Positions 1 to 10,549 of a DNA stretch of 64,000 nucleotides are shown one piece after another. The notes under the pieces were generated by a model. That model was not told the origin of the DNA. It saw only the letters and a program-made list of their open reading frames with translations, and searched no databases. Location of the stretch: NCBI RefSeq assembly GCF_014898055.3, contig NW_026555331.1, forward strand, positions 100,834,684-100,898,683. The letters are read 5' to 3'. This DNA is from Talpa occidentalis. Its lineage: Eukaryota; Chordata; Mammalia; Eulipotyphla; Talpidae. A program made the translations under genes and the position numbers. The stretch's first letter is position 1, and each line of letters begins with the position of its first letter.

Positions 1-20
1 GTGTGTGTGTGTGTGTGTGT
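1..20. repeat. (GT)n microsatellite
   Basis: Perfect GT dinucleotide run at the left edge, passing into gagaga where the first SINE's tail lies. Confidence 0.9.
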
Positions 21-223
21 GAGAGAGAGGATTCACCAGAGACAGAGTGGGGAACAGGCAGATTGACTGAAGCACACTGCTGAGGGGAGCAGCGGGCGAA
101 ACAGGAGAGGTCTGCTGCACCAAGTGGTTTTCTCCCTGGCCGCAGGGGATTGAACTCATGCTGCAGAGGCTGCGGACTGCCTCAAAGTACGGTGCTCAAC
201 CCCTTGTGCCACCAGGGAGGCCC
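21..223 (-). mobile_element. tRNA-derived SINE, copy 1
   Basis: Reads tail-to-head on +: ggattcaccagagacagag ... ccaccagggaggccc. The tail merges with the GT microsatellite. Confidence 0.9.
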
Positions 224-863
224 CTGGGAAGTCTTTTTATCTCCTTCATTTTTTGTAAGACTTTGCCAGAAAAAAGGACTCTTGGTTGGATAGCAATTTT
301 TTTCTTTAAGGTCTTTAAATATCATCCCACTGTCTCCTGATCTATAACATTTCTGCTAAGAAGTCATACCTTTAGGGTTGGTAGTTGGAAAATTACTGTG
401 GCCCTTTAGTGATGTCACATTTCCTGACTTTTCATGTTTCTTGATGTGTTGTTTTGCTTTTTTCATATTTGAAGTTGTAATCACCTCCTCCATTCTTGCT
501 GACTTTGGGAAAGGGTTATCTTCTATCAATACTGCTAGGGATTCAAAGGCTTTTTCAGATCTTCTATGACTATGCCTGATTCAAACTTTTTGCTCCCTCT
601 TGTGGCAGAATTCTTAAGCTTGTGCCTTCTCTGTTCTACAAAGAGCCAGAGCTTGTGCTGACAATATCCCTTTTGTTTTCCCAGAGGCAATGCTAAATGC
701 TCAAGTCTGTGGTATCTTCCAGGCTAGCAGATTCAGGTTGACTTTCTGCACATGCTCACATGTCGCCTGCAAAATCTCCATTTTTGAGGCCATCAGGAGT
801 GCACACAGGGAGCTGGTCATGGCCTGGGGGTGTAGATGGGTGAGGCACTGCAGAGCACTGGTG
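224..863. other. Intergenic, probable old L1-like sequence
   Basis: ggactcttggttggatagca and a tatcatcccactgtctcctg block resemble antisense L1. No gene seen. Confidence 0.45.
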
Positions 864-867
864 GTAC

Positions 868-1487
868 TGTTACAGGGCAAAATCTGTTACAGGGCAGGGA
901 GAAAGGCACCCCAGACCCCGCAAACCTGCCTACCCTAAATGGGTTCTGCCATCCGCTGCATCAACACAAACATATGAGACTTTAATGGGAAGGAACTTTG
1001 ATACAATTAGGAAACAATACAGGAAAGGCAAAGAATCTAGTTTCTAAATCAAGCACCCAAAGGTTAACTGTCCCCTCGAGGATAAAAGTCCACCCAAGCA
1101 GGATTGACCCAGAGCAAGACCCCAAAGCCTGTCACAAGTCTAAAGCATCTTCCAGTGGGGACCCACAGAAAAGGATCAGAAACAACCAGACAAGTCTGGA
1201 AGGAAAAGAGCAAAATCAAAATCAAGATAAAAACCACCATTGTCAACTCCGCATGGGTCTCTCACCCACATCTGTGTCACCCAGTCCATGACCAAAAGGC
1301 AAGCGCTTTTCTTCACATGTCTCTCAGCCCCATGTGCCTCCCCCACGTCTCCTTCTGGATCTCCCTCCTGTTTCCTTCCTTCCTCAGTCTCCTCTGCAGC
1401 CTCTTCTCTCCCTGCTCAGCTCCACCCTCCCTTGGGTGGATCAGGAAACCTGGAAACTCCCCCTTTCCTGGGGACCACCCTATTACA
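868..1487 (+). mobile_element. Solo LTR (ERV-type, family A)
   Basis: It runs from TGTTACAGGGCA to CCCTATTACA, with a 4-bp duplication gtac on both sides (864-867, 1488-1491). A 17-bp direct repeat duplicates the first bases (868-884 / 885-901). Four more copies of the same LTR occur in the window. The 4-bp duplication and TG...CA ends point to a gammaretrovirus-like (ERV1) source. No internal retroviral genes are present. Confidence 0.8.
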
Positions 1488-1491
1488 GTAC

Positions 1492-2541
1492 CTGTGCATC
1501 AATTGAGAGGATGGAGGACAAAGTATCCCCAGCAACTCATGCGCAGATCTCACAATGGTGTCCATCACACAGTTATTAGGAATCCCATCTTTTTGATACA
1601 GTCTCTCTGAGTCTTACCTGTTGTTCTCCCTGTGACTCATCACCCTCCAATCAATGCAGCTAACAATTCAGTACTCTGGGTGGAGCATGAGTGAAATAGG
1701 CCTCTTTTGTAGTGTCCACATGACTTGTGCTCATTTACACGCTTTCACTTTCTCCCACAGAAAAATCATGGACCAATGAGGGCTCTTGGTATCTCTATGG
1801 ATACCAACCATGCTCCTTGATGTAAGTAAAGTCAAATTGTATTTCTTACTCTCTCTAATGCCCTCAATCTTGGATTTATTTTCCTCCAATAGTACTGAAA
1901 CTTCTCTGTTAGACTCTTAGAGTTCCTCTCATTTGAGTGTAAGTGTCTACATCAGTGTTTTCCGGGAGCTCATGGACCATAGCTGAGAGGCTGGAGCCAG
2001 TTAATAGGCCACTTCAGGATCTACAACCACAATGGAGGTCATTTGCCTATTACTCAACCCATAACCCTTCCCAGATGCCTTTGTCTATGGTACTGGTGAC
2101 AGAACCAAAGCCAAATCAGTATGTAGCTGAGTCCTCATATGTATTGAGATGTTTGGGGTTGATAACTGGAAAAATGATTAGGAGAGTCAATTACCTGAGC
2201 ACAGGTCTAACTTCTCAGAATGGTTCTACTTGTTTCTAGACTACACAGGGGTTTCATAATCTCCATCTGACAGCTCCCACAAAGGTACTTTTTATCCATG
2301 AATGGATGCCAAGTTGCTGGCATTGAGGAGAGGATAAAAGCAAAAGAAGTTTTAATCAACTATCTTGTTGACATAATCCCTAGAACTAACCCCCAGGTTT
2401 TTCTTCATGACCATTTATAATCCTTCCTTTTTATCCCTTCCTCTCCCCAACCTCTGACCCAGACAACTATTGATCAGCTTTCTGTCACTACAAATATAAT
2501 ATGCATTCTTTTTTGGTCTCAGCAAAATTATTTTGATATTC
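1492..2541. other. Intergenic, nothing recognised
   Basis: No domain-bearing frame, RNA gene or clear repeat; the open frame at 1943-2239 has no recognisable content. Confidence 0.6.
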
Positions 2542-2805
2542 GGGGGCCTTCCTGGTGGTGCAAAGGGTTAAGACGCAGCACTATGAAGCTATCTGAAACT
2601 ATAGCAGCACGAGTTCAATCCCCAGCCAGGCAGGTGACCCACATGGCACAGACCTCTCTTGTCTTGCCCACTGTTCCCCTCAGCAGTGTATTTCAGTGAA
2701 TCTGCCTCTTCTGCTTCCCACTCTGTCTCTGGCAAATTCTCTCACCACCTCACACCTCTAGCCTGTACTCCAGTTCTTGTATGCATAAATACATAAATCT
2801 TTAAA
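2542..2805 (+). mobile_element. tRNA-derived SINE, copy 2
   Basis: The head gggggccttcctggtggtgc belongs to the ggggttaagac-type subfamily; it ends ataaatctttaaaaa. It is the first of two tandem insertions at the same target. Confidence 0.92.
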
Positions 2806-2817
2806 AAATTATTTTGA

Positions 2818-3060
2818 GGGCCTCCCTGGTGGCGTAGCGATTGAGCGCTGGGTTGCGAGGCTGCCCGCAGCCTCTGCAGTGCCGGTTCGATCCTCAGCTG
2901 CCAGGTGAGGGTCCCACATGGTGCGCAGACCTCCCCTGCCACCCGCTGCTTCGTCAGTCTGCCTGACCTGCTCCCTGCTCTGGCTCTGGTGAATTCTCTC
3001 ACCTTCCCGCGCTCTGACTGTACCCTGTGCTTGTATAAATGGATAAATAAATCTTTAAAA
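2818..3060 (+). mobile_element. tRNA-derived SINE, copy 3
   Basis: Head gggcctccctggtggcgtag with gattgagcgctgggttgcg, the second subfamily. It is inserted in the right duplication of copy 2. Confidence 0.92.
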
Positions 3061-3077
3061 AAATTATTTTGATATTC

Positions 3078-4000
3078 ATCTATGTTTTGCATGTATCAAT
3101 GCAAAGTATTCCTTTTATGGCCCCATAATATTCCATCATTTGGATATATCAATTTTTTAATCATTTCACCTGTTAACCAGAGGATTGTTTTCAGTTTTTT
3201 GTTACAAATAAATCTTCTATAAACATATTTTATAAGTGTCTGTAAGGATATATCCTTTTATTTCTTTTGTGTAGATACCTAAAGAGTAAATGGTTAATTC
3301 ATCTAGTGAGCATGTTTAACTTTAGGAAAGTGCCAGTTTTCCAAAGTAATAATATATTTTATAATTCCACTGGCAGCATACGAAAGTGCCAGTTCTTCCA
3401 CATCCTTGCTAGTAGTTTCCATGATCAGCCTTTTTAAGTTTAGACATTCTTTTAGGTATGAAGCAGTATCTTACTGCGACTTTGTGTTTGCCTGATGGCT
3501 ATTAATTTGGTGATATTTTTCATGTGCTTGTTTCCTATCTATATATATTCTTTGATGAAGTGTCTTCTCAATATTCTGCAAGTTTCCCCCCACCCCGAAA
3601 CATTTTGTTTCCTTTCTATTGTGTTTCAGGAGTTTTTCAAAATATATTCTGAGATTATATGGAATATAATTTGGTATTATTTTGTTTGCATCTGGATGTC
3701 TGTTTCCTTTCCCAAGTTAGGGAGATTCTTGGCTATTTCTTCAAAAAAGGTTTCTATCTCTTTATTTTGCTTTCTTTTCCTCTGGGAACCCTATCATGTA
3801 TGTGTTATTCCTCTTGAAGTTGTCCCATAAAACACACATTATTTTTAATTTTTAATTTTTTTCCTTTTTGTTGGTTTATTAGGGTGTTTTCTACTACCCT
3901 GTGCTCCAGCTCATTGATCCCATCTGCTTCTTCTTCTTATCTGCTGTCGAGCCCCTCTATTGTATCTTTTAGTCCAGCTTCTATTCATAGTTGTTGTTTT
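3078..4000 (-). mobile_element. L1 remnant (antisense ORF2 C-terminal/3' region, then older L1-like sequence)
   Basis: The + strand reads the familiar reverse complement of L1: ataatattccatcatttgg, caccatt-type spacing and agtgccagtt...ccacatcc. No open frame survives. Confidence 0.75.
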
Positions 4001-4263
4001 TTTAAAAAAAATTTATTTATTTATACAAGCACTGGGTACAGTCAGAAGCACAGAAGGGTGAGAGGATTCACCAGAGCCAGAGAGGGGAACAGAACAGGCA
4101 GACTGACAAAATACACTGCTGAGGGGAGCAGCGGGCGCAGCAGGAGAGGTCTGTCATGCCATGTGGGACCCTCGCCGGGGGCCGGGGATTATACCTGCAC
4201 TGCAGACGCTGCAGGCAGCTTCGTAGTCCAGCGCTCAACTGCTGCACCACCCAGGGGAGGCCC
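4001..4263 (-). mobile_element. tRNA-derived SINE, copy 4
   Basis: Tail aatttatttatttatacaagcactgggtacag, head complement ...ccacccaggggaggccc. It lies within L1-like sequence. Confidence 0.92.
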
Positions 4264-4950
4264 TGGTTCTTTTTTTTAATCATGAAAATGTGTTGGATTT
4301 TTTTCAGACATCTTTTCTGCATCTATGACAGTGATGTCATTTTTGTTCTTTATTCTACTACTGTGGCATACTACATTGATTTTTATGTTAAACTTTTGTG
4401 GGGGATAGGATATCCTGAACAAACTCAGGTTTTATGGACTCCACCCCCATCCTAGGCCAAAGAGATCCAAGGCACCAAGGACTGCAAATCCCATACTGTC
4501 ATCACCACCGCAGGGAGGATTACTGGGAACTAAGGGTGGAGTTAAGCAGCCAGGCTTGGTATATAACCAGACATGTGGGCCTTGGGGGTGGTTGGTTTTT
4601 TGTCAGCCTTCAGTGTTCTATGGGGTCTCAGTTCAGCGGAACTGGTATGTTGCATTCACCAATCTATATCTCTCTATTTCTCCCCGGGTTATTCCTCTTT
4701 TCATTTCCCCTTTTTGTAAATAAACCATCTGTGTGCGCCTTCAGTTGAGTCTTTAAAGTCCTTTTTAAGCACATGGGTAAGGACCCACACTAAGTTAAAC
4801 CCATTTCACATTTTCACATTGGGGTTGCCCTATAACAAAAGCAACATTGCTTTCCTGGGATAAAACTCACTTGGTCATGGTCTATCACCAGCTAATGATT
4901 GAATGGAGATTTCCTCAAATATCTTAGATCACTCATTCTCCCACTCTCTG
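4264..4950 (-). mobile_element. L1 ORF2 remnant split by an LTR
   Basis: gcatactacattgattttt ... gttaaac before 4397 and attgctttcctgggataaa...cttggtcatgg after 4837 form one antisense L1 ORF2 segment. Confidence 0.7.
4397..4837 (+). mobile_element. Probable solo LTR inserted in an L1
   Basis: The segment tgtgggggatagg...gccctataaca interrupts an L1 ORF2-like (antisense) sequence that continues on both sides. It holds a TATA-like ggtatataacc (about 4558) and AATAAA (near 4720). The target duplication is not clear, and the outer cttttgt/acaaaag ends are an inverted match, so a DNA transposon is not excluded. Confidence 0.5.
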
Positions 4951-5535
4951 CTAAGAACATTTATGAATATGTTGGGTATACCTTAATATTCCAGCAAACA
5001 ACTTACAACTCTGACACACATTCCACCTGCACAGAGCCTCAAAAAGTCAGAAATGAGAGTTTAAGGACTTCTCAGGTTTTTCCTGGCTATGCACATAGCC
5101 TAGGGTATACACATAGCCTTCTAGATTACAGAGAATGTGGTGCCATTTCAAAGCTTCCTTTGGCCATCTCATTACCGAATTTTTCCATCTAAGTATTTGG
5201 GTTAGCCTTATGCTAGTCCAAACTTGCAGTGCTGCTTCAGACAGCTGCAATATTTAAAAATTGTGACTTACTGGGTTTTGTCAAATGCCCAGTTGTCAGG
5301 TCTGTTTGCCCAGAGCAAGCTCTGAGTCAGGTCAAATAACATGTCCTGAGAATGGAGCTTTTCCATAAGCTGCCAGACAGGTCAAATGGTGAATATTCTC
5401 TGGGGATGGGGCTTTTAGGAAATTCTTAACCTGTTCTGCCTCCTTCAGGAGCTGCTAGGGTGGTGATTTTCCCAGCTACAATAGTTGTGACAATGTTGAT
5501 TTTAAAGCTGCACAGAGTTGGGTGGAGAGAGACGG
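4951..5535. other. Intergenic, nothing recognised
   Basis: No gene or clear repeat seen. Confidence 0.5.
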
Positions 5536-5870
5536 TGTTACAGAGTAGGGAGAGGGGCACCCCAGAACCTCCAAACCTGCCTGCTCTAAATAGGTTCTGC
5601 TATCCACTGCATTAAGACAAAACATACAAGACTTTTAATAGAAAGGAACTTTAATACAATTAGTGTGCAAAACAGACAAGACAAAGAATATAGTTTCCAA
5701 ATCTAGAACCCAAAGTTACCCATCCCTCATAGGTAAAAGTCCAGCCAAACAGGATTAGCCCAAAGCAAGGCCCAAAAGCCTGCCACAAATCTAAAGCATC
5801 TTCTGACGGGGACCCATAGACAAGTCTGGAAGGAAAAAACAAAATCAAAATCAAGATAAAAGCTGCCATT
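5536..5870 (+). mobile_element. Truncated LTR (family A)
   Basis: It starts TGTTACAGAGTAGGGAG and follows the family to about aaagctgccattg, then diverges. The 3' half is missing. Confidence 0.75.
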
Positions 5871-6419
5871 GGTAAAAGCTGCTAGTGTGACAATTAAACC
5901 TCGCTCTCTACCTCTCTGAGTGCCATCTGATTTCTCTGGGAAATTGGCGTAACACTATTTGTTGGGTTTGGTTTTCACTTTTGTTTTTGTGTTTTATTGC
6001 ATGCTCTTATACCACAGTGTTTTGGGCCACTTAATAAAAGAAAATTGTCCTCATTTCTAATTTCATTAGGAATAAATTGTTCAATTATCAGAAACCACCT
6101 CTAAAATCTCAAATTGTTAACTATCTAAAATAGAAACACATCTGAGAAACCCTGGATTAAAAGTAAAAATATTAAGTGCACAAAAGTATGTGAGTCTTAT
6201 CCTTTTGTAAAAATGGAGGCTCTGTGCCACTTGCTCTTTCATCTGTGTTATATAGTTTGTCCTCATGAAGAGAAAGCATAATGTTTCAATTATGTAACTA
6301 ATTTTACCTAAAACATGTTGCTGCATATTCCTATCTAGACCTAGGTGGGAAATTAAGGGAATACATGGAAAGTTTTCAGAATGTAAAATAATGAACAATT
6401 TCAAATAATTCTGTAATTA
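5871..6419. other. Intergenic, nothing recognised
   Basis: AT-rich; the minus frame at 6117-6404 shows no domain. Confidence 0.5.
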
Positions 6420-6651
6420 GAAGTGTTACAGGGTAGGGAGAGAGGCACCCAAAACCCCCAAACCTGCCCATCCTAAATAGGTTTTGCCACCCACCACATT
6501 ATGACAAAACATACTCCAGTATGCAAGATCATTAATGGAAAAGAATTTGAATACAATTAGTGTGCAACAAAGAAAAGAGGAAGAATAAAGTTTCCTATTT
6601 AAGCACCCAAAGTTACCCAGCCCCTCATGGGTTAATGTCCAGCCAAACAGG

Positions 6652-7385
6652 TGAGACAGGGCAAGCTAGGGTTATTAGGCAGTTTTAGGGACAGTGCAGG
6701 AGGGGACCTCTGAAGAATTTAGGGAGGCTTCAGAGATAAGGACAACCAAAGAAATATAACCAATTCCATTAGGAAAAACAAACATGCCAGGACCAAGGAC
6801 AACATTGTTAATGCTGGTCCTGGTTTCCTTCAGGTGATAAAGGGAGGCGGAGATTGGAGAAATGGAGAGTGGTTTAATTTATGGTCACATTAGAAGGGCA
6901 GCTGTTTAACTTCAATGCAGGGATGCCCATCCAGAAGACTGGGCCATAAATTTAAAGATACAACAAATGGGGAAAGAGAAAGCTGTTAGATAAGGAATGT
7001 GAAGATCCGGCACTCAGTAGCAAATTAAGTGAGACAGACGAGAACTGACCAATCACAAAGAGACTGGTGAAGTTTTAGAATAATGAGGGAAAAAAAGGTA
7101 TATATTCCCTGAAACACAACTCCACTTTGGCTTCCTTGCTCCTCCCAGGCCTGGTTCCCTGGCCTGGGAGTCCCACTTTATTTCTGTTCTTTTTCTCCTC
7201 AATAAACTTTTTCTTTTTCTAAACAAACTGCCTCTTCTCGCTTGCTTGCCTGAGCGTCTGCGAAGTTCCTGCTGAGGCTTCGTGAGACACCAACCCGTGG
7301 GGGTCTAGTGGCTGGGGCTCAGCGCTGCCCTGCAGCCTGGAATCCGTTCCTGGCTGGGAGACTAGGCCTGACAATTCCGGTATCA
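6652..7385 (+). mobile_element. Solo LTR (ERV1-like, family B) nested in family A
   Basis: It begins TGAGACAGGGCAAGC and ends GGTATCA, with duplication cagg at 6648-6651 and 7386-7389. A TATA box (tatatatt, about 7099) lies about 100 bp before AATAAA (7200-7205). The order fits U3-R-U5 with a GT/T-rich stretch after the poly(A) signal. No coding retroviral sequence is attached. Confidence 0.82.
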
Positions 7386-7651
7386 CAGGGTTGGCCCAAA
7401 GCAGGGCCAGTGAGGCCCAAAAGCCTGCCGCAAGTCTAAGGCAACTCCTGGTGGAGAAAGGGCAAATGGGGCCCAGCATGTCTGGGACAGATGGAGCAAA
7501 ATCAAGATAAAAGCTGCCATTGTTAACCTCTCCATGGTTCTCTCACCCACATCTGTTTCAACCAGTCCAGGATCAAGAAGCAAGTGCAGCTTCTTCACGT
7601 GTCTCTCTGCTACGTGTGCTTTGTCAGGTCTCCTATCTCTCTCCATCCTTC

Positions 7652-8240
7652 TGTAATAGGGTGGTCCCAGGAAAGGGGGAGGTTCCCTGCCCCACCCAAG
7701 GGAGGGTGGAGCTGAGCAGGAGGAGGAGAAGGAGAAGAAGAGACTGAGGAAGAAAAGAAGCAGGATGGAGCCAGGAGACCTGGAGGAGGCGCGTGGAGCC
7801 TAGAGACACGTAAAGAAACTGCGCTTGTCTTTTGGTCGTGGACTGGGTGACACAGATGTGGGTGAGACCCGTGGGGAGGTGACAATGGCAGCTTTTATCT
7901 TAATGTTGATTTTGCTCTTTTCCTTCTGGGGTTGTCTGATTGTTTCTGACCCTTTGCTGTGGGTTCCCACTGGAAGGTGCTTTAGACTCATGGCAGGCTT
8001 TGGGGCCTTGCTCTGGGCCAATCCCATTTGGACGGACTTTTACCCACGAGGGGACGGGTAACTTTGGGTGCTTCACTTAGAAACTAGACTCTTTGCCTTA
8101 CCTGTATTGTTTCCTAGTTTTATTAAAGTTCCTTCCCATTAAAGTCTCCTATGTTTTGTGTTGATGCGGCGGATGGCAGAACCCATTTAGAATAGGCAGG
8201 TTTGTGGGGTTTGGGCTGCCCCTCTCCCTGTCCTATAACA
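7652..8240 (-). mobile_element. Solo LTR (family A, inverted) nested in family A
   Basis: It reads TGTAATAGGGTGG...TCCTATAACA, the reverse complement of the family-A LTR, flanked by cttc on both sides (7648-7651, 8241-8244). It landed in the older copy of its own family in opposite orientation. Confidence 0.82.
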
Positions 8241-8569
8241 CTTCCTCCTTCCTTCTCCAGTCTCCGCTCCAGCTTCTTTTCTTCCCTGCTCAGCTACATA
8301 CTCTCTTGGGTCCGGGTGGGAATCCAAAACTTTCCCTTTTCCTGGGACCACCCGGTTACAAAAGATTAAATTATGTAGTTACAAAAAGTATTTTTGTGAG
8401 TTCTGTGTTTGAGTTTCACATTCCTGTAGCACCTTTGGTGAAGCCTAAGTGAAAATTTCTGGAGTTGACACCTGATCTTACTTGCAAACATTAGGATTAA
8501 ATCAGCCCAAATAGGTAGGTATTGCACATCAGGAAACACTAACGAGAATTGTGTTCTTGCTTTAATAAT

Positions 8570-9670
8570 CTCAAGCAAATAAATCTTGTCGATTTGAGAG
8601 AGGTGTTGGGTTCAGAGAAGAGGGTTATTGTGTTGCCTCTGAAAAAAGTTTTACCAGAGCTCCCCTTTCAGCAACACATGACAAGTTTCTCCAGGAAGCT
8701 GAGACATTTAGTTATATCCAAAAGGGCTGGCTTATTATATAAAAAAGGAAAAGGAAAGAAAAGGATGCTTGCACAGACACAAGTGGGCAGAACGTACTGC
8801 CTCTGAAAAGGACAGGTTTGTTAAGAAATGCCTACATAGACAAGGGCAGGCAGTCTTAGGAGGAAAGCTGTTGCTCCAGTTTTGCAAAAGGAAAAGATTG
8901 GTGAAAAGAAACACGTACAAAGTCACAGGCAGGCAGGAGAGCGGCATTTTGCCAGTACAGAAATTGCATTAATATACAGTTCTTTGGGGGAGGGGTTAAT
9001 TCCTTTGTGGAATTGTTATCTATCCTTAAATTACATATGGGTGTGACTAGGTTGATTTGTAAGGATTGATGATTCTCTACAATGGCCCTCAATCTCCATA
9101 GCCCCACCTCTGCTCTGCTTCCTCTGGATACTTTCTATAGCAGTTGATACTTGCTATCCAGTTGATGCCTAAGGGTTTTTCATTTCTATAGCTGACTTGA
9201 TGACTATGTTAATCATTTCTACCCTGCCGGGTAAGTAAAGTATCAGGCTTTTCTGCCCTCCCACCATTAGGATTGATGATGGATCCCTGCAGTCCTTGAT
9301 TGCATGCCTGATGGAGGGCACCTAAAGTAAGGTGTGGGCATACATGGGTGGGTGCACCTAGGCTGAAAGACTGGGCTTATAGGGGCGGCATCACGGGGAC
9401 ACCGGCAGAGATATCAGAACAAGAGAGAGAGCAAGGCCACGAGAGAACGCCTAAGAGCCAAGACAGAATGAAGATTAGCTGCGGGCTGGGAGGCCTGCCA
9501 GCCTCCCACCAACACTCCCCTCCCCCCACCCCCTCTGCGTACCTGATAAATCCCAGTAAAAGCCTGCAAACGCTACCGGGGGCTCCAGGACTCCTCCTTT
9601 ACCCCGTCTGCCCGAACATAGAGATCCTGCCCTATGGCCCTCCTGCCTCTACATACCCCCACCTCCAGTT
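8570..9670 (+). mobile_element. Possible old ERV/LTR-like sequence
   Basis: It is GC-richer than its surroundings, with a U5-like stretch (ctcctcctttaccccgtctgcccg) and purine-rich leader-like sequence near 9400-9470. No clean ends or duplication were found. Confidence 0.25.
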
Positions 9671-10084
9671 GCTGGCCTGACTCCTTCATCCTAAATTTTC
9701 TACTCAGCCTCCATCACTTCATGTAATGAGCTTGTAACTTGCAGAAGTGACATTCTTTCATCAGTCACTCGCACTGAAGTGGCACCTGTTTCCTTGTGTT
9801 ATTCATAACACCCATGAAACCCTGCCAACAATTAAGAGTTTACACTGTTTCAGGCTCTGATAGTGCAGACAGAACACCAATTCTGTTTTTAAGGATATAG
9901 CTTTAATGAAAAACACTTTAATATGTTCTACTGCCCAATTATCCAAAAGAGATAATTTCACCAAGTGATCTAAGTTTAGAAAATGTGCCTTTGGCAAAGA
10001 GAAGGGAGCCCACAACCTTGAACCAGCTGAGCAAAACTAAGCCACCGCTGGGCAACTTCACAGGCAAGACCCCAGGACCCAGTC
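9671..10084. other. Upstream flank of the KLHL7 CpG island
   Basis: Single-copy-looking sequence. A divergent non-coding transcript is known upstream of KLHL7 in human, but no exon of one can be shown here. Confidence 0.4.
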
Positions 10085-10429
10085 TTGCTGCTGGGAGCGG
10101 CGCTCCGCAGTGACGCCTAAGCTCCGCCCCCCACCCCGCCACAACGGCCACGCCCCCTTGAGCGGAGTGCGCATGCTCTTCTGTGGGGCTGTGATTTGGA
10201 GAGGGCGCCGGCGAGCCCGCGACGTCCCCTTCCTGCGAGCTCCTGAGGGGACTGACAGGCCTTGTCCTTCGGCAGTGGTGGCACCGCCGCCGCTGACCCG
10301 CCTTGGGAATAGGCGCCGCAGCTTCAGTCCCGGCCGTAGCATTTGGTAAACAGAAGCCCCACAGTGCCCGGAGCTTGCAATCCCTCGCCAGCCCCGGCGA
10401 GCCCCGGGCGTGAAGGGAGCTGACGGAGG
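10085..10429 (+). promoter_or_regulatory. KLHL7: KLHL7 CpG-island promoter and 5' UTR
   Basis: The sequence changes abruptly from AT-rich to GC- and CpG-rich around 10085 and stays so to about 10700. Visible motifs are GC boxes (ctccgcccc at 10122-10130, cacgccccc at 10149-10157), an NRF1-like palindrome gtgcgcatgctc (10167-10178), a tgacgc half-site at 10111, and gacgtc, a CRE-like core, at 10221-10226. No TATA box is placed well, which fits a housekeeping-type dispersed start. The exact transcription start is not determinable. The ATG at 10173 would open an upstream frame of about 58 codons ending at 10349 if transcription starts before it. Confidence 0.8.
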
Positions 10430-10549
10430 ATGGCAGCCTCCGGGGTGGAGAAGAACAGCAAGAAGAAGACCGAGAAGAAACTTGCTGCTCGCGAAGAAGC
10501 TAAATTGTTGGCAGGTTTCATGGGCGTTATGAATAACATGCGGAAACAG
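10430..10549 (+). CDS. KLHL7: KLHL7 coding exon 1 (residues 1-40)
   Basis: The start codon sits in aggATGG, a favourable Kozak context (G at +4). The 40 codons encode the basic, lysine-rich N-terminal tail ([17 protein letters not shown]...) and the helix leading into BTB (...GVMNNMRKQ). The exon ends exactly at a codon boundary before gtacca (phase 0). Residue 9 is Asn here; I recall Ser in human. Confidence 0.96.

Larger units (their letters stand above)
6424..8360 (+). mobile_element. LTR (family A) split by two later LTR insertions
   Basis: Family-A sequence is found in three pieces: 6424-6651, 7390-7651 and 8241-8360. Together they make a full LTR from TGTTACAGGG to CCCGGTTACA. Flanks are gaag (6420-6423) and aaag (8361-8364), a 4-bp duplication with one change. 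The two interruptions are each complete LTRs with their own duplications. Confidence 0.82.

Noticed and set aside
868..8360. Intact endogenous retrovirus
   Set aside because: Only solo LTRs are seen; no gag, pol or env sequence lies between or beside them.
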